From positions 1 to 35,688 of the forward strand of contig JBBIMX010000021.1 of assembly GCA_037444165.1 (NCBI GenBank): DNA of 35,688 nt, read 5' to 3'. Below the pieces are notes generated by a model, which was given only the letters and a program-made list of their open reading frames with translations, was not told where the DNA came from and did not search any database. The first letter of the stretch is position 1, and every line of letters starts with the position of its first letter. Shown here piece by piece: positions 1 to 7,021 of this stretch. The DNA comes from CALIBK01 sp037444165 (GTDB taxonomy: Bacteria > Desulfobacterota > BSN033 > UBA1163). A program made the position numbers and the translations under genes.

Positions 1-52
1 CCACCTCCCCAGTCTATAAAAATACGTTTTAAATACTTTTTCAGAGGTCTCT
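1..52. repeat. Repeat family A, copy 1 (right half, cut by window edge)
   Basis: These bases match the right half of the fold-back repeat that is complete at 4298-4416 and 20179-20296, including the inner block ACCTCCCCAGTCTATAAAA and the terminal block ACTTTTTCAGA. The left half lies outside the window. It sits just downstream of the stop of the leftward DUF434 gene. Confidence 0.8.
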
Positions 53-86
53 TTACGGGGACCTAAAAAAGGAGAGATTAAACTTC

Positions 87-767
87 CTATCCGTAGGGGT
101 ATTTGAAGGAGATGAGAGACCTTAGATATCCTCTTTTTTTCAAAATCTCTCCGGCGAGATCCACGACTTTTTTCACCTGATGGATGATTGCCGTATCACT
201 GGTCGCCACAATCCCTCCCCATTCATTTAGAATCCTTTCAGGATAGGGATGAACTTGAGCATCTCCATCGATCTTTTCCCTTTTTAATCGTTCTCTCACT
301 TCTTTTGCCATTAGGCCACTCTTACTGATAGGCGCATCGAAAAGAAAAAGGGTATAATGGGGCTTTTCTTTTTTTAAAGATTGGAGGATCAACTGGATAG
401 CCTTCTCTGTAGATTTGCCCTTTTTAAACCGCGAAGATAGACCGGAGATATCCCGAACAAACCCATCCTCTCCCAAGACGAGTGGACGACCTGAAAGACC
501 CGCTTCAATCGTAATGAGGACATTATACCCATCGATGGCTAATGCTTTGTTTCGAATTTTGGAGAGGGGGACCTTTTTTTTCTTTCTTGCTTTGGCCTCC
601 TCCTCTGAAAAGATTCCTCGATGAAGGAGGTGCCGTTCATCCGACGTCAGGGCATAGCGGTTTCCCACGAGTTCCAAGGAGGCTTTTCTTGGATATCCCC
701 GATTAAGAAGATATCGAAAATCCTCTGCCGCCTCATTGAGGTTTTTTGTTTCTAATATAGTCTTCAT
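87..767 (-). CDS. DUF434 / DUF5616 protein with NYN/PIN-like motif
   Basis: This encodes 226 residues with no signal peptide or membrane segment, so it is probably cytosolic. The N-terminal third (about 10-60) resembles the small helical DUF434 domain found in archaea and some anaerobic bacteria. The rest resembles DUF5616. Around residues 77-84 there is an AIDGYNVL motif, and further acidic residues follow in FLFDAP (D144) and VATSD (D191). This order of Asp residues is what NYN/PIN-fold nucleases use to bind metal. A role in RNA cleavage or processing is therefore inferred but not established for this family. The ATG has no clear Shine-Dalgarno sequence, but a TATAAT-like box lies about 20 bases upstream. 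It stands alone, flanked on both sides by family A repeats. Confidence 0.7.
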   Translation of the reverse strand: MKTILETKNLNEAAEDFRYLLNRGYPRKASLELVGNRYALTSDERHLLHRGIFSEEEAKARKKKKVPLSKIRNKALAIDGYNVLITIEAGLSGRPLVLGEDGFVRDISGLSSRFKKGKSTEKAIQLILQSLKKEKPHYTLFLFDAPISKSGLMAKEVRERLKREKIDGDAQVHPYPERILNEWGGIVATSDTAIIHQVKKVVDLAGEILKKRGYLRSLISFKYPYG

Positions 768-787
768 AGCATTTATATTTTTATAAC

Positions 788-793
788 ATTATA
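788..793 (-). promoter_or_regulatory. Possible -10 box of the DUF434 gene
   Basis: Read leftward this is TATAAT, inside an AT-rich stretch ending about 20 bases before the ATG at 767. No convincing -35 hexamer is visible at the usual distance, so this is only a partial promoter. Confidence 0.35.
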
Positions 794-820
794 TCATATC
801 TCAATTTTCTTTTTAGGGAT

Positions 821-978
821 AGATCTCTTAAAAAGTCCTTGAAAGACTGAAATGAAATACTGGAGATACATAATTCCAAACCTTTTAAGTACGAGTTTTT
901 AAATGTAAAAATGGTTAACAATTGTTTCCCCCTACCTCTCCTGTCTAAAAATCCTTTTTAAATACTTTTCCAGAGAGT
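821..978. repeat. Repeat family A, copy 2 (diverged, about 158 bp)
   Basis: This is a degenerate copy of the family A fold-back element. The left end AGATCTCTTAAAAAGT and right end ACTTTTCCAGAGAGT are imperfect inverted repeats and correspond to the cleaner ends of the copies at 4298 and 20179. Inner blocks (AATTCCAAACC, CCTACCTCTCCTGTCTA) are also recognisable. It is about 40 bp longer than the other copies and abuts a family B element. The 768-1172 gap holds only this repeat, the B copy and the leader of the glutaredoxin gene. Confidence 0.65.
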
Positions 979-979
979 G

Positions 980-1107
980 CCGGGAAAGTAATCCTTCACT
1001 GAAGGGTGGTAATAAATTTAAGTCCGACAGGAGTATTTCCGAAACCCATAGAACGCCCCACTTCCCTCTCGGGCTTATTCCCCACTTCTGAGGGATTACC
1101 CGGGAAA
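980..1107. mobile_element. Repeat family B, copy 1 (MITE-like) with 8-bp direct repeats
   Basis: The element spans 988-1099 (112 bp) and begins GTAATCCTTCACTGAAG and ends TTCTGAGGGATTAC, which are imperfect inverted repeats. It is flanked by a perfect 8-bp direct repeat, CCGGGAAA, at 980-987 and 1100-1107. No open reading frame is contained. GTAA ends and 8-bp target duplications are characteristic of the IS66 family, so a non-autonomous IS66-type derivative is inferred. Related copies lie at 12844, 17142 and 34072. Confidence 0.85.
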
Positions 1108-1172
1108 TTTGTTGACAATTTAAAGAGGATATGGGAGAAATAAAATTATAAGAATATTTTAAGGAGGATTTT

Positions 1173-1433
1173 ATGGCAGCGGAAGAGATTAAAATCTATA
1201 CCACCCCTACTTGACCCTATTGCAAAATGGCGAAAGAGTTTCTTTCCCAGAAAGGATTCAAATTTACAGAGTATGATGTGACCAAGGATCGTGCGGCACT
1301 GGATGAGATGGTTCGAATCTCTGGCGCAAGAAGTGTTCCCGTGATCGCGGCTTGCAATGAGGTGATGGTTGGCTTTGATCGTTCCCGACTCGAAGAGATG
1401 CTCAATTGTATTAAGCAACGAAGCGAAATCTGA
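1173..1433 (+). CDS. Glutaredoxin-like selenoprotein (UxxC), in-frame TGA read as selenocysteine
   Basis: This is a thiol-disulfide oxidoreductase of the glutaredoxin/NrdH type, 86 residues if the TGA at 1212-1214 is read through. The ATG at 1173 has a strong AAGGAGG Shine-Dalgarno 5 bases upstream. The N-terminus reads IKIYTTPT-U-PYC-KMAKEFL, so the TGA is codon 14 and falls exactly on the first cysteine of the CPYC redox motif; the second is C17. The cis-proline motif SVPVI (P56) and the GFD motif (67-69) follow as in true glutaredoxins, and the frame is otherwise open to the TGA stop. A short hairpin (1240-1246 with 1250-1256) begins 25 bases after the TGA and could be the bacterial SECIS. 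Known bacterial selenoproteins include Sec glutaredoxin-like proteins. The alternative is a Cys-to-stop mutation, which is less likely given the position. Automated callers would start at ATG 1227 and lose the active site. Confidence 0.88.
1240..1256 (+). promoter_or_regulatory. Candidate bacterial SECIS hairpin
   Basis: UUCUUUC at 1240-1246 can pair with GAAAGGA at 1250-1256 (seven pairs including one G-U), leaving the three-base loop CCA. The loop is about 32 bases after the UGA at 1212-1214, within the usual window for bacterial SECIS elements. The loop lacks the G/U seen in the Escherichia coli fdhF element, so its identity is uncertain. Confidence 0.4.
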
Positions 1434-1468
1434 AACTGGAAGACTGGAAAACTGGAATAATGGAATAA
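1434..1468. repeat. Short imperfect tandem repeat (ACTGGAA units)
   Basis: Just after the glutaredoxin stop there are repeated units of the type AACTGGAA, GACTGGAA and AACTGGAA, followed by two TAATGGAA-like units. The tract fills most of the 52-base gap between the convergent glutaredoxin and uvrA genes. No hairpin terminator was recognised there. Confidence 0.5.
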
Positions 1469-1485
1469 TGAGGGAAGGAAAAGGG

Positions 1486-4269
1486 TTATCTCTTTAGACG
1501 TTGCCTCAAGAAATATCCAGTATAAGATTGGGGCGAGGCCATAATGGCCTCAGGAGGTCCTTCTGCTACAATCCTTCCTCCTTCCTCTCCTCCTTCGGGG
1601 CCGAGGTCAATGATATAGTCTGCCCATCGGATAAGGTCGAGATTGTGTTCGATCACGATTAATGAATGACCGAGGGAGAGGAGTTTCTGGAACGTTCTCA
1701 AAAGGAGTTCCACATCGGCCATATGGAGCCCTGTGGTAGGCTCATCAAAAATAAAAAGATTTCTCCCTTCCCGAAGCTGGCCGATATGGTGGGCGAGTTT
1801 CAGTCGTTGGGACTCTCCTCCACTTAAGGTATTAGTAGGCTGGCCAAGGGTGAGATAACCCAGCCCTACTTCCTTTAATACCTGAAGTTTAGAAATGATC
1901 TTTGGATGACCTTTAAAAAAGGTCAGGGCTTCTTCTACCGTCATCTCCAAGACTTCAGAGATATTCTTGCCCTGATAACGGATTTTTAGGATGTCGGGTT
2001 TAAACCTCTTTCCTTCACAGGACTCACACGTAATAATGACATCTTCCAGGAATTGCATGTCGAGAATCTGAAGCCCTGCTCCCTGACAGGCCTCACATCT
2101 TCCCCCCTCCGTGTTGAAAGAAAAGTGACGAGGTTTGAGTCCGTTCTTTTTTGCCTCCCGGGTATTGGCAAAAAGGTCCCGAATATCACTGAAGACCTTG
2201 ATATAGGTTGCACTATTGGATCGAAGACTCTTCCCGATAGGGGACTGGTCCACTAAAATCAAATCGTCAACCTGCTCCAGGCCTTCAATCGAATCAAATT
2301 TCCCTTTTTCAAACTCCGTATCTCCCTTTACTCCTGCATAAAGAATATGGTGGACCAGAGTCGTTTTCCCAGCCCCTGAGACTCCTGTGATGCAGGTAAA
2401 GACACCCAGAGGAATTCGGACATCCATTCCTTTTAAATTGTGCTCACGGGCATTGCGAATCGTAAGCCATCCCTTTGGCTTTCTTCGAGGATAGGTTGAG
2501 AGCTCATGAAATCCATTCCTCAGATATTGCCCCGTGATCGAATGGTCACTTTTTAAAATGGAGTCCAGAGTCCCGTTGAAAACGACCTCTCCCCCATTTC
2601 TTCCAGCCCCTGGTCCAAGGTCAATAATATGGTCAGCCGCTCGAATCATCTCTGGATCGTGTTCCACTACCACGATCGTATTCCCTCTATTTCGGAGTTG
2701 TTCCAGGGCTCGAAGAAGACGTCCTGTATCCCTGCAGTGAAGCCCGATACTGGGTTCATCGAGGACATAAAGAGTTTCGGTAAGGGAGGATCCCAAAGCC
2801 CTCGCAAGGGTGATCCGTTGATACTCTCCCCCAGAGAGGGTTCGAGTTTGTCGGGAGAGGGTCAGGTATCCCAATCCAACCTCTACCATAAATCTAAGGC
2901 GATCTCTTATCTCCTTGAGAAGTCTTTCTCCCAATTTTTTCTGAAAGGGTTTGAGAGCAAGGTTTTCGAAGAAGAGATAAAGTTCCGAGATGGGCATCTC
3001 GCAGAGTTGGGCAATATTCTTATTGGCAATCCGGACGGTTAACGCCTCCTCTTTGAGGCGGGTTTGATGACAGGTAGGACAGGGGAGATAGGCCCTGTAT
3101 TTACTCAAAAAGACACGATAGTGGACCTTATAACGCTTTCCCTCCATCCAGTCAAAAAATCCTTTCAGACCAATGAAATCCCCCTTTCCGTAAAGGAGAA
3201 TCTCTTTATGATCAGGAGTTAAAGACTCAAAGGGCTTTTGAATGGGAATTCGATATCGACGGCAAGCCTCCCAAAGATATTCGTATAGATCCTCATAGGC
3301 AGGGGTGTTCCACGGAGCAAAGGGCTTCTCCTTTAACGTCTTTTTAGGATCAGGGATGACCTTCTCCCAATCAATTCCAATGACTCGACCAAACCCCTGA
3401 CAGGTGGGACAGGCTCCTAAAGGACTATTGAAAGAAAAGAGGAGGGGTTCAGGCTCTGAGAAGGACCTTCCACATCGGTTACAAGAGAAGCTCCTATTAA
3501 AGTTCACCCTCCCTTCTTTTTCTATGGCAATCTCTATCCTCCCATTTCCCAATTGAAAACCGGTTTGAATCGCCTCGGAAAGCCTTGATCGGTCCTTTTC
3601 TCTCACGACAAGATGGTCTATTAAGAGAAGAATCTCATCCCGGTCCTTTAATAAAGAAACGGGAAAAGAGGTGAGATCCAAAATCTCTCCTTCCTCCCAA
3701 ATCCGATAATATCCATTCTTAATCCATTGCCGAATTTGAGACTCCCTCTCTTCCTTTGGAAGCTGGGTTGGGCTCAGCACAGAAATCGTTTTTCCGGAGA
3801 GACTCTCGAGAATCTCTTCTAAGACACCTTCTACCGTATCTCCAGAGACCTTCGTCTGACACTCGGGACAGAAGACCTCACCAATTTTGGCAAAGAGAAG
3901 ACGGAGATAGTCATAGATCTCTGAGGCTGTCCCGACCGTGGAACGGGCATTTTTGACTGTATTTCTTTGTTCGATAGCAATGGCAGGTGGAATCCCATGG
4001 ATGGCCTCGACATCGGGTCGATCCATCTTTTCGAGGAATTGGCGGGCATAGGTGGAGAGGGATTCAATGTAGCGTCTCTGGCCTTCCGCAAAGAGGGTAT
4101 CGAAGGCTAAGGTAGATTTGCCTGAACCCGAGACCCCTGTGATGACCGTCATTTTCCCTCTCGGTATCTGGCAGGTAATATTCTTGAGATTATGGGATTT
4201 AGCCCCGATGATTTCGATATATTTTTCCATTAATAAATAATAATAAATCAATCTAACGACCAAGTCCAC
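1486..4269 (-). CDS. uvrA: Excinuclease ABC subunit A (UvrA)
   Basis: This is the DNA damage-recognition ATPase of nucleotide excision repair, which works with UvrB and UvrC in the cytoplasm. At 927 residues it is close to the usual length of about 940. Two ABC ATPase halves are visible. The first Walker A is GVSGSGKS (45-52) and the second GVSGAGKT (629-636), each with a TLSGGE signature (near 478 and in the C-terminal half). Two zinc modules are intact (C263, C266, C287, C290; C725, C728, C748, C751), as is the MDRPDVEAIHGIPPAIAIEQ interface. The GTG at 4269 has an AAGGA 8 bases upstream. An internal ATG at 4230 (giving MEKYIEI) matches the usual family N-terminus but has no ribosome site. 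It stands alone, convergent with the glutaredoxin gene. Confidence 0.96.
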   Translation of the reverse strand: MDLVVRLIYYYLLMEKYIEIIGAKSHNLKNITCQIPRGKMTVITGVSGSGKSTLAFDTLFAEGQRRYIESLSTYARQFLEKMDRPDVEAIHGIPPAIAIEQRNTVKNARSTVGTASEIYDYLRLLFAKIGEVFCPECQTKVSGDTVEGVLEEILESLSGKTISVLSPTQLPKEERESQIRQWIKNGYYRIWEEGEILDLTSFPVSLLKDRDEILLLIDHLVVREKDRSRLSEAIQTGFQLGNGRIEIAIEKEGRVNFNRSFSCNRCGRSFSEPEPLLFSFNSPLGACPTCQGFGRVIGIDWEKVIPDPKKTLKEKPFAPWNTPAYEDLYEYLWEACRRYRIPIQKPFESLTPDHKEILLYGKGDFIGLKGFFDWMEGKRYKVHYRVFLSKYRAYLPCPTCHQTRLKEEALTVRIANKNIAQLCEMPISELYLFFENLALKPFQKKLGERLLKEIRDRLRFMVEVGLGYLTLSRQTRTLSGGEYQRITLARALGSSLTETLYVLDEPSIGLHCRDTGRLLRALEQLRNRGNTIVVVEHDPEMIRAADHIIDLGPGAGRNGGEVVFNGTLDSILKSDHSITGQYLRNGFHELSTYPRRKPKGWLTIRNAREHNLKGMDVRIPLGVFTCITGVSGAGKTTLVHHILYAGVKGDTEFEKGKFDSIEGLEQVDDLILVDQSPIGKSLRSNSATYIKVFSDIRDLFANTREAKKNGLKPRHFSFNTEGGRCEACQGAGLQILDMQFLEDVIITCESCEGKRFKPDILKIRYQGKNISEVLEMTVEEALTFFKGHPKIISKLQVLKEVGLGYLTLGQPTNTLSGGESQRLKLAHHIGQLREGRNLFIFDEPTTGLHMADVELLLRTFQKLLSLGHSLIVIEHNLDLIRWADYIIDLGPEGGEEGGRIVAEGPPEAIMASPQSYTGYFLRQRLKR

Positions 4270-4291
4270 ATCATGATTCCTTCAAAGTTGA

Positions 4292-4422
4292 TAAATGGAG
4301 AGCTCTGAAAAAGTCATAGAAAGACTGGGGAGGTAGGGTTCCAAACCCTTCGAATGCCTCTCCACCCCACCTCCCCAGTCTATAAAACTCGTTTTAAATA
4401 CTTTTTCAGAACTCTCTAAATG
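4292..4422. mobile_element. Repeat family A, copy 3 (MITE-like) with 6-bp direct repeats
   Basis: The fold-back element spans 4298-4416 (119 bp). Its ends are GAGAGCTCTGAAAAAGT and ACTTTTTCAGAACTCTC (16 of 17 complementary), and its inner arms GACTGGGGAGGT and ACCTCCCCAGTC also pair. A perfect 6-bp direct repeat, TAAATG, lies immediately outside (4292-4297 and 4417-4422), as expected of a target-site duplication. It lies between the divergent uvrA and ABC exporter genes. Confidence 0.82.
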
Positions 4423-4445
4423 GGAGTCTCAAAACCAGCCTTTTA

Positions 4446-4475
4446 TTGGCAAATCGGGAAAAATCGTCCTATACT
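4446..4475 (+). promoter_or_regulatory. Promoter of the ABC exporter operon
   Basis: TTGGCA (4446-4451) and TATACT (4470-4475) are separated by 18 bases, a good sigma-70-type match. The expected transcription start is about 20 bases before the ATG at 4503. It lies just beyond the right edge of the family A element. Confidence 0.6.
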
Positions 4476-4502
4476 TAAAAATGAATCGTTCAGGTGAGAG
4501 GG

Positions 4503-5474
4503 ATGGCCTCAGCGATAAAAGCGGAAGGAATCTATAAGAGTTTCTATTCAGGTTGGTTGAAAAGGAGAGAGAAGAAGGTCCTTAAAGGGATTCACCTTGA
4601 AGTCGAAAAGGGAGAAATCTTTGGCATTCTTGGTCCCAATGGGGCTGGAAAGACAACGCTCCTCTCCATCCTTTCCACCCTTCTTCTTCCTGACCAAGGC
4701 CGAATCGAAATCCTGGGGATGGATAGTCGAAAAGAGGCTCATCAGATTCGAGAGAAGGTGAATCTCTCCAGTGGAAATGCCAACTTTCTCTGGAGCATGA
4801 CCGTTGAGGAAAACCTTCACTTCTATGGCATGCTTTATGGATTAGCGGGGCATCAAAGGAAGAAGAAGGTCGAGGAGTTGATCTCTCTCTTAGGACTAGA
4901 GGAACATCGAGGGGTCTCCTTTGATCGTCTCTCCACCGGAATGAAGCAACGTCTGGCCCTTGCCAAATCTTTGCTCAACGAACCCTCTGTGTTGTTTTTG
5001 GATGAGCCTACGGTGGGTCTTGATCCAAGCGTTTCGGTCTGGATTCGCCAACAGATCCAGATGATTCAGAGAGAGAGGGGAATGACGATCCTTCTGACCA
5101 CTCATAATATGAGAGAGGCCGAATTTCTTTGTCATCGCATCGCCTTTTTAAAGGAAGGGAAGATTTTGACCGTGGGGGATCCAGATTCCCTGAAAAGGAT
5201 GATTCGAATGGGAGATATCATCAAGATCGAATTTGAAGGAAAACTCCTTGAGGATGAATTGGGAAGAATAGAGGGGGTGATCAATTATTCTGTCACAGAC
5301 GGTCTCTGTGAGATGATCGTGGATGAAGGGGAGAGGAGATTGGGGCCCTTGATCACGAAACTCTCCCAGGATGGTGTCCAGATCAAAAAGGTCACCTTGG
5401 GCCAAACCGATCTGGAGGAGGTCTTCCTTGAATTTGCAAAGAGCAGCGATTCAGACACAGGCCTTTATCTTTAA
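4503..5474 (+). CDS. ABC-2 type exporter, ATP-binding protein (DrrA/NodI-like)
   Basis: This encodes a 323-residue ATPase that would drive export by the membrane protein encoded next. Walker A is GPNGAGKTT (44-52), the signature is RLSTGMKQRLALAKSLL and Walker B is VLFLDEPTVGLDP. The C-terminal 90 residues form the extra domain typical of daunorubicin-resistance or NodI-type ATPases, ending in TDLEEVFLEF. The exported substrate cannot be predicted. The ATG at 4503 is preferred because AGGTGA lies 5 bases upstream; an in-frame GTG at 4494 would add three residues. Its 3' end overlaps the permease start by about 47 bases, implying translational coupling. Confidence 0.9.
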   Translation: MASAIKAEGIYKSFYSGWLKRREKKVLKGIHLEVEKGEIFGILGPNGAGKTTLLSILSTLLLPDQGRIEILGMDSRKEAHQIREKVNLSSGNANFLWSMTVEENLHFYGMLYGLAGHQRKKKVEELISLLGLEEHRGVSFDRLSTGMKQRLALAKSLLNEPSVLFLDEPTVGLDPSVSVWIRQQIQMIQRERGMTILLTTHNMREAEFLCHRIAFLKEGKILTVGDPDSLKRMIRMGDIIKIEFEGKLLEDELGRIEGVINYSVTDGLCEMIVDEGERRLGPLITKLSQDGVQIKKVTLGQTDLEEVFLEFAKSSDSDTGLYL

Positions 5475-6222
5475 AAACTGGATCATGACCAAGCGCAATA
5501 TCTTCAGTCTCTTCGAAATCCTGTTCTGGCCTGTAGTCGGGTTCTTTTCGGTTGGACTCCTGACCACTTTTTTAGAGTTAGATCTCAATCGCACAGGGTT
5601 CATTTTGCTTGGAATCATTTCCATGAGTGCGATTCAGGTCTGTCAAATCGATGTGGCAGAGGCCCTCCTCTACGACCTCTGGGCTAAATCGATGAAGCAT
5701 ACCTTCATAGCCCCTATTCATCCTTATCAACTCCTATTGGGCTCCTGGCTCATCGGGGTCCTTCGTTCTCTTATCGTCTTTCTACTGCTTTCTCTTTTTA
5801 GCCTTTTCGTATTCGATTTTGATTTTTTAAGACCCGGTCTTCTACCCATCAGCCTCTTTTTGCTGGGCCTCTTCTTCACCTCTGCCTTTGTCGGAATGAC
5901 CGTCTGTATATTAGTCCTTCTATTCGGATATAAGGCAGAGGTCGCTGCCTGGTCTCTGAGTAGTCTAATGGCATTGATCTGCGGGATCTACTATCCCATT
6001 TCCATTCTCCCCACCCCGCTTCCCGAGATTGCGAGATGGATTCCTTTAACCCATTTCTTAGCCTATCTTCGATCCTTTTATGGGTTTGAGGAAGGATTCA
6101 GGAATCTCCTGCAATGGGGATTCGGACTTACTGGATTTTACCTCACCCTTGAGGTCACCCTTTTTAGGATGGTCCTCCATCGAGCCAAAAGGACAGGGAT
6201 GATTCTTAAACTTTCAGAGTAG
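5428..6222 (+). CDS. ABC-2 type exporter, permease protein
   Basis: This is an integral membrane protein of about 264 residues with six predicted hydrophobic segments and the ABC-2 family layout: a short cytosolic N-terminus, a hydrophobic region from the IFSLFEILFWPVVGFF segment onward, and a re-entrant PISILPTPLPEIARWIPLTHFL loop near the last helices. It forms the channel for the preceding ATPase. The reading frame is open from 5371, but the first 19 codons there encode no plausible permease sequence. TTG at 5428 is chosen because GGAGGAGG sits 6 bases upstream; TTG at 5434 is an alternative. Its last 17 bases overlap the convergent TIM-barrel gene. Confidence 0.85.
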   Translation: MNLQRAAIQTQAFIFKNWIMTKRNIFSLFEILFWPVVGFFSVGLLTTFLELDLNRTGFILLGIISMSAIQVCQIDVAEALLYDLWAKSMKHTFIAPIHPYQLLLGSWLIGVLRSLIVFLLLSLFSLFVFDFDFLRPGLLPISLFLLGLFFTSAFVGMTVCILVLLFGYKAEVAAWSLSSLMALICGIYYPISILPTPLPEIARWIPLTHFLAYLRSFYGFEEGFRNLLQWGFGLTGFYLTLEVTLFRMVLHRAKRTGMILKLSE

Positions 6223-7021
6223 CTTCTTCGCCCTCTTCCCACCACTTTTTAATCTTTTCCCGGCTCAGCCTCAGATAGTCCCTATCTTTGGAAAAGACTT
6301 CGAGAGTGAGCGTCTCATTGTATGAAATCTCCTTGAGGGCCTTTATCATCCTTTCAAAATCGATGGTTCCTGCGCCAATGGGAAGGTGATTGTCCTCCTT
6401 TCCAAAGTTATCATTGGCATGGATATGCCCGATTCGATGTCCATAACTCTGGATAAACTCGATCGCCCGGTTTCTCTCTCCACCGAGATGGGCGTGACCG
6501 ATATCCAGGGTCAGACGAAGTTCTGGAAAGGTTTCGAAGACTTCCTGGAATTCCCTTGGATGATAGAGAAAATGGGTCTGGGGAAACATGTTTTCGAGAC
6601 AGAGCTGAATACCAAGATGGGTCGCCTTTTTGAGGATGGCCTCGATCGCATGCATTCCATATTTCTTTGTCCTATCCAAGAGGAACTTCCCTAACCCAGT
6701 GATATAACTGGGGTGGAGGACGGCTTTCTGAATACCCAGTTCCGCTGCGGCCTCAAGGGCTTTAAAATTCTCTTTAAGGGATACCTCTCTCAGGCTTTCA
6801 TAGAGGTCGGAGGTGAACAGAAAGGTCGGCAGATGGGCCAGGAGACCCATGTGGTATTGATCGAGAAGTTTTTCAATGGATTTCTTTTGTTCTAAAATCT
6901 TTTCAGGCGTGGCTTCCGGTGGGTCCATGGTCAGTTCAATATAATCGAATCCCAATCTGCCAATCTCTTCGATCTCCCGTAGAATCGGTTTTACAGGAAA
7001 GTTCATGGCTCCGTATCTCAT
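6206..7021 (-). CDS. Sugar phosphate isomerase/epimerase-like TIM-barrel protein (AP endonuclease 2 fold)
   Basis: This 271-residue cytosolic protein belongs to the xylose isomerase-like TIM-barrel superfamily. Metal-ligand motifs of the fold are present in order: LENM (E143), LDIGHAH (D173, H176), HIHANDNFG (H201, D204) and LEVF (E241). The substrate cannot be read from the sequence; members include hydroxypyruvate isomerases, inosose dehydratases, sugar epimerases and endonuclease IV. The ATG has AAGGAGG just upstream and overlaps the TGA of the upstream membrane-protein gene (ATGA), so the two are probably translated together. It is the last gene of the liv operon, with its stop inside the convergent permease gene. 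Confidence 0.8.
   Translation of the reverse strand: MRYGAMNFPVKPILREIEEIGRLGFDYIELTMDPPEATPEKILEQKKSIEKLLDQYHMGLLAHLPTFLFTSDLYESLREVSLKENFKALEAAAELGIQKAVLHPSYITGLGKFLLDRTKKYGMHAIEAILKKATHLGIQLCLENMFPQTHFLYHPREFQEVFETFPELRLTLDIGHAHLGGERNRAIEFIQSYGHRIGHIHANDNFGKEDNHLPIGAGTIDFERMIKALKEISYNETLTLEVFSKDRDYLRLSREKIKKWWEEGEEATLKV

Noticed and set aside
1108..1150. TTGACA at 1112-1117 as promoter of the glutaredoxin gene
   Set aside because: No acceptable -10 box at 15-19 bases; the nearest candidate (TAAAAT, 1141) is 23 bases away. It may still work with an activator, but it was not listed as a feature.
1146..1418. Minus-strand ORFs opposite the glutaredoxin
   Set aside because: No family resemblance; they are antisense shadows of the conserved plus-strand frame.
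1227..1433. Short ORF starting at ATG 1227
   Set aside because: It is the C-terminal part of the selenoprotein; it has no ribosome site of its own and lacks the redox motif.
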